Below, in pieces: positions 23,151 to 32,311 of a stretch of 64,000 nucleotides of DNA. The first letter of the stretch is position 1. Each line of letters opens with the position of its first letter. The DNA comes from Ixodes scapularis (lineage: Eukaryota; Arthropoda; Arachnida; Ixodida; Ixodidae). The DNA is taken from positions 10,008,196-10,072,195 of the forward strand of contig NW_024609839.1 in the NCBI RefSeq assembly GCF_016920785.2, given 5' to 3'. Made by a program: the position numbers and the translations under genes. The notes under the pieces were generated by a model. That model searched no databases, was not told the DNA's origin, and saw only the letters and a list, made by a program, of their open reading frames with translations.

Positions 23151-23979
23151 GGCTGTAGGACTATTCGTCGAAAGACAATTCGTAGCAGGGCAACTCGTAG
23201 CAGGGCAATTCGTCGCATAGCGCAATTCGTCATAGGGCAATTCGTAATAGGGCAATTCGTCCAGATGACGATTCGTCACTCTATTAAAAGCTTCTTATGG
23301 GTTTAATTTTCACAGTTTATCAAGTGTATTGCTTCAAAATTATTAACTACGAACGAAGGTTCTCCCTCATTTGGTATTTTGATTTTTAGCATAATGTTTA
23401 AGTTATGGCTTAAGTGCTCTACTTTCGCAGTAGACGCTGTCTACTTCTGTGAATATGCGACACAGCCGAGTTAGAAATATGTTTCAGTAATTTTGATAGG
23501 ACAACCACACAGGTGTCAGTTCACGAAAAAAGTTTTATTTGCATGGAGGTCTGGGGTAGAAGAGAGGCCCGACGAACATGCAGCCTCCCGTGCACTGTAA
23601 GCTTAAGGGTGAACAGAGTATAGGAACCGTACAAAGAATCGTGTACTATCCTAACAGGATACAGCACAGTATGCATGTTTAGAAGAAAAGCTTCCGAGCT
23701 TTCCGAAACTCCAAAAGAACGCGGATAACAAGGCGGTGTTCGAACTTTTTTTCGAAGGCTTCTGAACTTTACATTTTATACATACACGTCCCCCCCCCCC
23801 TTTTTTTCCCTCGAATTCCTCTAAACTTTCCTAAAAAATATAAACTAGAAAAAGAAAACCCAGTTTTCGACTAGATGCCCTAGCGACGAATAGCCCTATG
23901 ACAAATTGCCCTACGCGACTAATTGCCCTGCTACAAATTGCCCTGTTACGAATTATCTTTCGACGAACGGCCCGTAGCC
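23151..23979. mobile_element. Foldback-type element with repetitive inverted repeats
   Basis: The left arm (23151-23280) is a run of about eight 15-16 base units of the form GGGCAATTCGTAGCA. The right arm (23866-23979) is the same unit on the opposite strand (TGCTACAAATTGCCC type). The outermost parts also pair: TTCGTCGAAAGACAATTCGT on the left against its inverted form ACGAATTATCTTTCGACGAA on the right. The 585-base interior has no coding potential, only an AT-rich segment with poly-C and poly-T near 23788-23808. Long inverted repeats made of short direct repeats define foldback transposons. Confidence 0.75.
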
Positions 23980-24299
23980 CACTTATATTGACCCTTTCAT
24001 CCCTAAACGTCATCGGAATGGGACCACCTTCCCGCATCAATAGTAACTATTTACTCATTTTTGCTTAGATAATCGCAGACTGGCGTTTATCGCCAAGTTA
24101 CCTTGTTTGCTTTAATTTTTTAGCAAACCGCTATTATGTGTCCACCCCCTCTGTAACGTTCCGGGGCCATATGGTATTGAAATAAATACATTTCCGTGGC
24201 GCATTCGCATGTAACACACGTTGGTGCGTAGGACGCACAAAATCATTCAAAAAGCCAGAAACACCCTCACACTTCCGCCAGAAAAGACACTTTCTTTCA

Positions 24300-24790
24300 A
24301 GCAGGTAGTAATTCCAGACTACAAAACTCCGCAGGGGGCACCTGTGAAAGCAGGTGTTTGGAAAGTGGCGTCTCCACGGACCCCGAGCCTAGCGGATTCA
24401 CCCGCCCACGTCTGGCTGTGCGTGGCTTTCCCGTGTCCGAAGAAAAGGGCATCCTGGTGGTTGAGTCGAGCCCGGGGTAGGTTTGGACCCTTCGGGGCCC
24501 CCCGGGTGAGGCAATACACCACTTCGGCCCCCGCCTCTCGTAGACGAGAGTCCTGTAAAGGCCCGGCCAGGATGATTCAGTCTAGTCGCCACTCCTACTA
24601 TCCCCCCCTATCTTTCTCTTTTCTCTACTCTTCTTCTATTCATTTTCACCTTCTTTGGCGGCAAGGGCTAACCTTATGTGGCGATAGACCCCTTGTCTGG
24701 ATCCACCCTAGGTTATAGTGCCTGGGCAGCACTGGTAGTGTAATGTTGTCAGCAAAGTCATATTTGTTATGGCACACTGCCTACCCCCGC
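24300..24790 (+). other. LINE 5' UTR
   Basis: A GC-rich leader upstream of ORF1. It includes CACCTGTGAAAGCAGGTGTT (hairpin, 24339-24358) and a pyrimidine-rich run near 24600-24650. The 165-codon frame at 24221-24718 is, in my view, a chance open frame. Internal promoters usually lie in this part of such LINEs. The exact 5' end of the element and its target duplication were not found. Confidence 0.45.
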
Positions 24791-24791
24791 G

Positions 24792-26206
24792 TTGGGCGTG
24801 GGTGGTGCACCCGGGGCACCGAAATTCTCTCCCATCTTTATGGGTACTAAACATAAAAACTTTCTTGATCGGCCCACCAAAAGAGGCCGCACCGAAGTAC
24901 ATGCGATTAATACTACCAGATCTGCAGAAAAATTTCCAAGATTCCTTGTGATGCACTCTGAGGGCGAGAAACCTTTGGCAAAACTGTAACCATTCCTTGT
25001 TTCCGAAACACTTCAGTCCATTGTTGGAAAGAACGTCTCTGCCAAAAAAAATGACATCCGGAGATCTGCTTGTCGAGATTAAAACCAGTGAACAGAGCAC
25101 AGCACTTCTATCACTAAATTCAGTTTCCCACTATAAAGTGACTGTCGCTCCCCACCGTACATTGAACACAGTAAAAGGTGTGATCTCTGAAGATGACCTC
25201 CTCGAAAGTACAGAAGATGAACTCGTAGATGGCCTCAGTGACCAAAAAGTTGTCGGTGCAAAGCGAATCTCCCTTCGTCGCGAGGGGCAAGGGATCAACA
25301 CAAAGCATGTCATTTTGACTTTCGAGTTGAGCAAAGTTCCTGAGTCAATCAAGGCTGGGTACTTGAACTGTAGAGTACGGCCATATGTGCCGAACCCCAG
25401 GAGATGTTTCCATTGCCAGAGGTTCGGCCATAGTGCCCGGAGCTGCAGGGGCAAGAACACGTGCGCCAAGTGCGGTCAGAACGATCACCTGTCGGACAAC
25501 TGCGCAAACCTACCACACTGCGTCAACTGAGGCGAACCACACGCCGCTTACTCCCGTTCATGTAAAAAATGGAAAAAAGAAAAAGAAGTCATTACCCTAA
25601 AAGTAAAAGAAAACATCTCGTTTCCTGAGGCTGGGAAGCGACTTTCCTTTCTACAGAAAGGATCCTTCGCTACGGTGACACGCACAGCCTCACCGACACC
25701 CCCTGCCCCCCCCCCCCCCCCCCCCCTCCCCTTAAGGTCGGCTCCACGGCCACGTTTGTCGTTGGAGCCAAAAGGTTCACAGTGCCTGAATTGTGCTGCC
25801 GCGCCTCTTTTAAAGGAGGCAATAGACACCATGGCACCAACAGAGGGATCCACTCCAAAGACATCAGGGATGGTGCCTCTCGCACCACCCTCAGGCCCTA
25901 AAGAGGGTCCCTCGCAAACCACGTCCTCTAAAGAGGTGGAGCGGACACCCTCGTCGTCTGCACGCCCTTCAGGCCGAGGCAGGGCTTTACCCACTCCCGC
26001 CTCGACCAGCTCTCAAAAGCCTGGCCAGCTGGACGAGGCGTACTCGCCCGTAAGCCAGCAGTCAGTAGATGAAATGATGGATGAGAGCGTGTCACCCTCT
26101 GACGACGACCTGCTCTCTTCAGGTGCTGAGTCATCAATACCTTTTCAGGTCGTAGAGAAGAAAAAGAAAAATAAACCTCCTAGAATTTTTCCCCCAAAGG
26201 GATCGT
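24792..26206 (+). pseudogene. LINE ORF1 (nucleic-acid-binding, zinc-knuckle protein)
   Basis: ORF1 packages LINE RNA. The first 65 codons (24792-24986) are in one frame; after a frameshift near 24988 the rest is read from about 24989, with FLVSETLQSIVGKN and then KKMTSGDLLVEIKTSEQS. An RRM-like middle region contains HRTLNTVKGVISEDDL and KHVILTFELSKVP. Two CCHC knuckles follow, C-FHC-QRFGHSARSC and C-AKC-GQNDHLSDNC, at 25408-25503. At 25528-25530 a TGA replaces the expected next cysteine after HCVN. The frame then continues open to 26206 with SYSRSCKKWKKEKEV-like text, a proline-rich patch encoded by a poly-C tract, and a K-rich end. Confidence 0.85.
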
Positions 26207-26311
26207 AGTCCCTTTAGTAATGAATCATAAGCAAGTGTCTACTTAGTCATCTTGCGGTGTCCTGAAGGCCAGCTATAATTTTAATTTCAATTTCCAGTTT
26301 TAATTTTTATC

Positions 26312-27158
26312 ATGTCTCTGTTGTTACAGTGGAACTTCCGTGGTTTTTTTTGTAATGATGATGATGTCACTTTTTTATTAGACGAACACCGCCCTGTTGC
26401 CTTCTGTCTGCAGGAGACGCATATTAAAGAAAATAGGTCAGATGTACTGCGCCATTATTAAGTGTTTAGAAAAGATAGGTTGCACTCCTCGGTGGCGTCT
26501 GGTGGTGCTGCTGTAGTTGCCCAGCGCAAAACCCCATCTGCCGAAGTGGCTCTATACACCACTCATGAGGCTGTGGCTGCCCGAATACTGCTAGACCGGG
26601 TGATTACTGTTTGTTCAGTGTACATATCACAGGGATACCACCTGCAGTACCAAGAGCTAGAGGATCTTGTTAGTTAGCTTCCGGCTCCATACTTATTTTA
26701 GGCGATTTTAATGCACACAACCCATTGTGGGGGAGTGGTAAACGGAATGCTAGAGGAGCACTTGTTGAACGTTTCTTCTTTCCACGGGATTGTGCTTACT
26801 TAACACTAAAGAAGCCACACACTTTAGTTCAGCGACCAGGACTTTTACTTCCATCGACCTTTCTATCTGCCATCCTTCACTTTACTCACTGTTTTCATGG
26901 AGGGTCATCCCAAACCCGTATGGAAGTGACCACTTTCCAATTATTTTTGAGTTCAACAGTCCTCCTGCTGGTCTTCAAACGCGTACCCCTCGTTGGAAGT
27001 TTGAGAGGGCTGACTGGGCGACATTTACAAACTCTTCAGTTTTAGCTTGTTCATCACTTGATGATCTTTCCATCGATGATGTCACTCTGCATATCATTTC
27101 ACACATATTACAGGCCGCATCCTCGCCCTTCCCAAGACGTCCTCGCATCTTCCAATAA
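26312..27158 (+). pseudogene. LINE ORF2 endonuclease domain
   Basis: Apurinic-type (EEP) endonuclease that nicks target DNA. The start ATG at 26312 is supported by MSLLLQWNFRGF, the usual ORF2 opening with the catalytic N. FCLQETHI follows with the catalytic E. A TAA at 26459-26461 interrupts, then the same frame continues to a TAG at 26675. LILGDFNAHNPLWGS (near 26693-26737) carries the D and N of the catalytic block. After a frameshift, GSDHFPIIFEF near 26925 is the conserved S-D-H motif. All catalytic residues are thus still visible, but two stops and at least two frameshifts inactivate the domain. Confidence 0.85.
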
Positions 27159-27159
27159 G

Positions 27160-27893
27160 GCCAAAGGCGTGGTGGAATAATGACTGCCGCCAGGCAAAAA
27201 AAGGAACATAATTGTGCATGGGGTATCTTTAGGCGTTACCCTACTCCAAGTAATCTGATTGGTTTAAAAAAAAAAGGGCACAGGCAAGGTTTATTAGAAG
27301 GCAAGCCAAGCGGTAAAGCTTAAGAGGATATGCCTCTTCAATTATTAGCAGTGCATCTATAAAGGAAGTTTGGGACCGCGTGCATAAACTTGAGGGTTCC
27401 TGCGGCGCTTTCTCTGTCCCACTCCTGTGCCGGAATGGAATATGTCCCGGAAGCCTTGACGAACAGGCTGACGTTCTTGGTGAGCACTTCGAATTTGTTT
27501 CTAGTTCCGAACACTATACGCAATCATTCATGCAGCATAAGCTACATGCAGAAAAAAAGATTGTGCCTACGACCGGTGGTTTTGCAAGAGCCCTATAACT
27601 CTCTTTTCATGCTGCACGAACTGCAGATGGCTCTCGATTCGCCCGGACAGACTGCCCCTGGACCGGACGGTATCCACTACCAAATGCTTCAGCACCTTCA
27701 TCCATCTACTCTAGAGCTCATCTTGTATCTTTTCACCCGAGTTTGGGTCGAGGGTCTTTTCCCATTGTTCTGGAAGGCTGCCATCATTATCCCCCTTTTA
27801 AAGCCAGGAGAAGATCCTTCCTGCGCCTCCAGCTTCAGGCCTATGGCACTAACTAGCTGTATTTCGAAGACATTAAAAAGAATGATTAACAGA
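27160..27893 (+). pseudogene. LINE reverse transcriptase, N-terminal half
   Basis: Between the endonuclease and RT, the text WDRVHKLEGSCG and LDEQADVLGEHFEFVSSSEHY is the usual linker. The frame ending at the Penelope insertion (27598-27893) contains ELQMALDSPGQTAPGPDGI, the RT block 0/1 region, then LILYLFTRVWVEGLFP, WKAAIIIPLLKPGEDP and SFRPMALTSCISKTLKRMINR. The sequence is cut inside the MINR codons by the Penelope element. The continuation begins at 31686 after a repeated copy of the same 12 bases. Confidence 0.85.
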
Positions 27894-27962
27894 ATCATGT
27901 TTGAATTAACCTGACACTGGGGCAGAGAAGAAACATCAAAACGTAGAAGGGACAGAAAATAG
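27894..27962 (-). repeat. Inverted pseudo-LTR segment at the 5' end of the Penelope insertion
   Basis: These 69 bases are the reverse complement, with few differences, of the stretch at about 28654-28732 in the pseudo-LTR (landmarks CGTCGTCCTGTCTATTTTCT and CCCCAGTCTCAGGTTAATTC). The inverted piece abuts the left target duplication. It fits a template jump or twin-priming event at the end of integration. Confidence 0.85.
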
Positions 27963-27983
27963 ACAGGACGACGGATTTAAGGA

Positions 27984-28286
27984 TGTGGATTTAAGTATGT
28001 AGGACAGACGTTACGCTGCATAAATGGCAGATTAAACGAGCATAAAAGAAATGTAAAGAACAAAGCAGAAAACTCAGAAATAGCAAAACATATTCATGAA
28101 TTTAACAACTGCACGGCGCTCTGGTCGGAGACGGAAATAATACACAAAGAGAGGAACGATATAGAGAGAGTAGTAAGGGAGACCGTGCGGATAAAGTTTC
28201 TAGGCAACTGCATAAGTCAGGCTTCACTACATTTTAGAATGAACTCAAAAAGCTTTCTAAAAGTGGAGGTTTTTTCTGTTAATTAG
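27984..28286 (+). pseudogene. GIY-YIG endonuclease end of Penelope copy A
   Basis: An uninterrupted run of 100 codons from 27984 to a TAG at 28284-28286, without its own start codon. It begins CGFKYVGQTLRCINGRLNEH, the second half of the GIY-YIG nuclease (YVGQT is the YIG-type strand; R-x3-H follows), and ends FLKVEVFSVN. In full elements this domain follows RT and cuts the target. Copy A lacks everything upstream, yet its endonuclease end is intact, unlike copy B, which carries a 16-base deletion here. Confidence 0.85.
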
Positions 28287-28769
28287 GTTGTTTTAAGTGC
28301 TAGTGATTTTCCAAAAACCTGTACAACCTTTTTTTTTGTGGGTCTCCACGTGTATTGGCCCTAGTATCGTTTTAGTGTTGTTTTTTTTTTTTTTAGATAG
28401 GACGTGTTATAATTCAGAAGTATGAACTGTGCACGGAATAGTAGGGGAAGAGATCTTTTTGTTCAAGTTTGAAGGTGGATGGATGTTGCCTTATCGCGTC
28501 GACCTGTAAACGCTGTCAACGTCCTTGCATTGAGTGGTGAAGTCTTTGGCGCTTGATCTGTATAACTTTGTCCTTTTGTGTTGGTGGACATGACCTTGGG
28601 ATTGAGACTATATAAGGAGGTGGACTAAATAAATGATTTAGTTGAGTTCGAGACGTCGTCCTGTCTATTTTCTGTCCCTACTACGTTTTGATGTTTCTTC
28701 TCTACCCCAGTCTCAGGTTAATTCAAACATGATTAATATTCACCAGCTCGCCTGCACCCTCACGATTTT
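28284..28769 (+). repeat. Penelope pseudo-LTR, upstream copy
   Basis: About 486 bases from the end of the copy A coding region to CACGATTTTTTTT. They match the 3' copy at 31155-31672 closely along their length. Features include TATATAAGGAGGTGGAC (28608-28624, TATA-like), ATAAATGA, TTCGAGACGTCGTCCTG and CCCCAGTCTCAGG. It may act as promoter and terminator for copy B. Confidence 0.85.
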
Positions 28770-28774
28770 TTTTA

Positions 28775-30948
28775 ATGATTATCCCAGAAGCAGGCTTAGT
28801 CCCCTTTTCTTATGGTCTAACGTTGTCACCACCGGCAAGAACGCTAATTTTCCAAGCCTTCGCGGTTTTAGACAGCCTGGGACGTCGACTGGCAGAGTTA
28901 GAAGAGGATGTGGCTTTCTTCGGCATCTGTCTTCGCAAGACCTTCGTGGATCCGGAGCACTTCAAACATCTGTCCTCATCGAGTATCCCGTGGCACGCAA
29001 AGAAAAAGATCATCAAGGCCTACCGGACCGGAGCCACCAGGAGGATCCAGGATATCCGAGGTGCGTGTGTTCTTTTGGGAGATAACTTCAAGCACTACCG
29101 TGAGTACCATCAATGGAACAGCACCAGAAGAACTCTGTTTGAACGACTGTGGAATGTTAAGCGAAGGCATGTCCTAGATAGTATCAAAGACTTAAAGTCT
29201 CATGTTAATAGGAGTCCGAAATCGTGGTTTCGATCTGTTGTATGGTGTGAGCCCCGGCAGCCTGTTGTCCATCCATGTAGCGAAGCATTATCACCTAGAA
29301 CGTAGGAAGTTTTAGCTAAGGGACCGAAGTGTTCTGAATTTGAAGCCTGCGAGGATTGACGTGTTGCCTTCCGTTCATACAGTAGCTAGAATGGTTAACC
29401 CAGAAGAAAAGGTCGCTTTTATAGATCATGTAATCAGTAGGATGGGAAAAGTAAAGGATGTAACGTACCGAAAGGACAAAAGAAATTTCAGAGAAGTGAA
29501 TGCGGTTAAGGGGGAGTTGCAATCGAAGTCCTTAAAGTTGATAGAAACAGACAAGTCCGGACGGTTTGCAGTCTTACCTATGGCAGTATTCAAGAAAAAA
29601 ACAAAAACGGCTATGGATACACTGTTTTCGGAATGGGTAGGGAACATTGGAAAGTTGAAAAGAAATATTTGTGCAGTACTGAATGAGGATGAATTGAAGG
29701 ATGTAGCAAAATGTATCACTAGTGCAATGAATTCAACATTGGCCATCAAGGTTTTCCTAAAAGACCATAAGCCTGAAATGCCCCTTCGTACGGTCATCAA
29801 TGAGAATGGGACATGGCAGAAAATGGTGTCAAAGTTTCTACAGAAGGGGTTGGGTTATGTATGATTAGAAAATACATCATCACTTAGAAATTCAAATGAA
29901 TTGATTACCAGTTTGGAGGCTCATCATGGGAGGCGTTATTCAGTGTCATCGATGGACATTAAGGACTTGTATTATTCCCTAGAAAATACCCGGTTAATGC
30001 AGAGAGTCAGGGAGGCATTGGAGCTGAATCTCGTTAAGTTTCAATCGGGCTCAGGTATATCCGTTTAAAGTTTCTTACCGATTTCGGAGTTTTATCTGAA
30101 GTCAGCGGTAGTTGAGTACGAAGGAAGAAAGTATATACAAAACGAAGGTGTTTGTATACGGTCATCAGTCGCACCGATTTTATCAGAAGTTTACTTAAAC
30201 TCTTTGGATCGCGCAGTGCACGATAATCTACTAGAGTTGTCCCCGGGTACGGCAATAGTGAGAAGATATGTAGATGACATCTTAATATGCACGTTTAGGG
30301 AAGGTCTAGCAGAAACCATAGAAGGTGTGATAAGGTCAACGGCTCCAGAATTTAAGTTTACTGTGGAAAAACCGGAAGATAATGTTCTGCAGTTTTCTCG
30401 ATTTACGTATTCACGTAAATCTAGGGTTATGTAGGGAATATGGTAAAGAAAAATTGAAACCAGTTTTGCCAAGAAGGAGTTGTCCTTCGAGGACCGTAAA
30501 GGTGGGGATTGTAAAGTCATTGGTCAGGAACGCGTTAGAAAGGTCATGTGAACATTATATCACTGAATCAGTGGAAAGGCAACGGGAAAGGTTGATAAGT
30601 GTAGGTTATGATGTCAGTTTTATAAAACGGCAATTAGAATTGTTCATTAAAGGCAAGAGAGACACTGAACAGAAACCAAGGAACCGCTTTGCTGTAATCC
30701 CTTATTTTCGTGACATCTTTCACAACCTGAAGGCATGTGCGAGGCAGTTTGTAGTAGACACTGTCTTTAGTTCGGATATCAGATTAGGTAAACTGACGCC
30801 ATTTCAAACAAGTGTGAGCGAGTGCAAAAAGGCTCATCGGAAAAAATCGTTACGTTGCGAGACTGGGGTTGTGTATGAGATACCATTAGAGTGTGGATTT
30901 AAGTATGTAGGACAGACGTCACGCTGCATAAATATAAAAGAAATGTAA
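28775..30948 (+). pseudogene. Penelope reverse transcriptase with C-terminal GIY-YIG endonuclease
   Basis: The single protein of the element is broken into three frames. 28775-29305 is the N-terminal region (FRS-rich, LFERLWNVKRRHVLDSIKDL), ending at a TAG. 29322-30434 is one frame with a TGA at 29862-29864 and further stops; it holds IKVFLKDHKPEMPLRTVIN, SSMDIKDLYYSL (first catalytic D) and RRYVDDILICTF, with the YVDD box at 30267-30278. 30382-30948 continues with FIKRQLELFIKGKR and VYEIPLECGFKYVGQT, the GIY-YIG start. A 16-base deletion after 30933, relative to copy A, shifts the frame and removes the NGRLNEH segment. Confidence 0.85.
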
Positions 30949-31154
30949 AGAACAAAGCACAAAACTCAGAAATAGCAAGACATATTCATGACTGTAACAA
31001 CTGCACGGCGCTCTGGTCGGAGACGAAAATAATACACAAAGAGAGGGACGATGTAAAGAGAGTAGTAAGGGAGACCGTGCGGATAAAGTCTCTAGGCAAC
31101 TGCATAAGTCAGGCTTCACTACAGTTTGGAAGCAACTAAAAAAGCTTTCTAAAG

Positions 31155-31672
31155 TGTAAATTTTTTCTGTTAATTAGGTTGTTTTAAGTGCTTGTGATTT
31201 TCCAAAAACCTGTACAACCCTTTTTTTGTGGATTTCCACGTGTATTGGCCCTACTATCGTTTTAGTGCTGTTTTTTTTTGTTTTTTTTTTTTGTAGAGAG
31301 AGCGTGTTGTAATGCAGAAGTATGAACTGTGCATAGAATAGTAGGGGAAGAGATTCTTTTGTTCAAGTGTGAGGGTGGATGGATGTTGCCTTATCGCGTC
31401 GACCTGTAAACGTTGTCAACCTCCTTGCATTGCGAGATGAAGGCTGTGGCGCTTGATCTGTATAACTTTGTCCTTTTGTGTTGGTGGAAATGACCTTGAG
31501 ATTGAGATTATATAAGGATGTGAACTAAATAAATGAGTTAGCTGAGTTTGAGACGTCGTCCTGTCTTTTTTCTGTCCCTTCTACGTTTTGATGTTCCTTC
31601 TCTACACAAGTCTCAGGTTAATTCAAACATGATTAATATTCACCAGCTTGCCTGCACCCTCACGGTTTTTTC
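31155..31672 (+). repeat. Penelope pseudo-LTR, downstream copy
   Basis: Direct repeat of 28284-28769. It has the same TATATAAGGATGTGAAC box (31510-31526), GAGACGTCGTCCTGTC and AGTCTCAGGTTAATTC landmarks and ends CACGGTTTTTTCT against the right target duplication. Small indels and substitutions show that it has aged independently. Confidence 0.85.
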
Positions 31673-31685
31673 TATGATTAACAGA

Positions 31686-32032
31686 AGGCTGATGTTTTAT
31701 TTGGAAAGTACAAATCTTCTTGACAGGTAACAATGTGGCTTGCGTTCTGGACAATCCACGGTCGACCACCTAGTTCGCTTTGAGACTGTTGTGCTAGAGG
31801 CATTTGTAAATAAGCAGCATTGTGTCTCTGTCTTTTTTGACCTGGAAAAGGCATTTGACGCAGCCTGGCGCCATGGCATACTGCAGGATCTATTTAGCCT
31901 TGGTGTGCCGGGCCGAATGTTAAGTGCCAATCAGAGTTATCTCCAAAACCGGACTTTTCGCGTGAAGCTTGGGACAACTTTTTCCAGAGAATTTTCGCAG
32001 CAAAATGGAGTACCTCAAAGTGGTGTACTTAG
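31686..32032 (+). pseudogene. LINE reverse transcriptase, middle part
   Basis: The text resumes after the Penelope insertion with RLMFYLESTNLLDR, a TAA, then QCGFRSGQSTVDHL, CVSVFFDLEKAFDAAWRHGI (catalytic D of RT block A), a segment ending NRTFRVKLGTTFS and GVPQSGVLS. The stop at 31728-31730 is the only break. RT normally continues into the Y-x-D-D block within about 50 codons, but here a second Penelope fragment follows and that block is absent. Confidence 0.85.
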
Positions 32033-32310
32033 CAAAAGAAAAATCTTTCAGCCAGACAAAAGGACAAGATCTTGTCCTTTTGTCTGGCTGAAAGATTTTT
32101 CTTTTGTAATGTTTTGGGCCTATGTTTGACTTAGTGTATTCCGGGTGGTATGTTGTCATTGGTCGACTTGGTTGGTGGTGTGTGGACGTGGTGTGTATAA
32201 AAGTGCATACGATGGAATAAAATCCTTAGCTGTGTTTGAGACGTCGCCTCCTTGTGGCCTCTTTTCTTCTCGTCCCTTTTCCGAAATACCCCAGTCTCGG
32301 GTTAAACAAA
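32033..32310 (+). mobile_element. Small Penelope pseudo-LTR insertion with perfect palindromic head
   Basis: It starts with a perfect palindrome of 37-base arms (32033-32069 and 32070-32106; core CAAGATCTTG). A pseudo-LTR type end follows: TATAAAAGTGCATACGA, GAATAAAATCC, GTTTGAGACGTCGCCTCC and CCCCAGTCTCGGGTTAA to about 32307. LINE coding text resumes at about 32312. RT blocks C and D, including the Y-x-D-D box, are missing across the junction, so the insertion coincides with a deletion of roughly 0.4 kb of LINE sequence. Confidence 0.8.
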
Positions 32311-32311
32311 A

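Larger units (their letters stand above)
27882..31685 (+). mobile_element. Penelope-like element with partial upstream tandem copy, 12-bp target duplication
   Basis: ATGATTAACAGA occurs at 27882-27893 and again at 31674-31685, flanking a 3.78-kb insertion in the LINE RT. From the left: a 69-base inverted piece of the pseudo-LTR (27894-27962); a 5'-truncated copy A carrying only the GIY-YIG end (27963-28283); a pseudo-LTR (28284-28769); copy B with RT and endonuclease (28775-30948); and a second pseudo-LTR (31155-31672). Two direct pseudo-LTRs, partial tandem copies and an inverted 5' end are known Penelope hallmarks. RT and GIY-YIG signatures confirm the class. Confidence 0.9.

Noticed and set aside
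24221..24718. 165-codon ORF upstream of the LINE ORF1
   Set aside because: The region is the GC-rich LINE 5' UTR. The protein has no motif and overlapping frames on both strands are also open.
28284..28769. Hammerhead ribozyme expected in Penelope pseudo-LTRs
   Set aside because: Some Penelope elements encode hammerhead motifs, so I looked for CTGANGA...GAAA in both pseudo-LTRs on both strands and saw none. A structural RNA search could be more sensitive.
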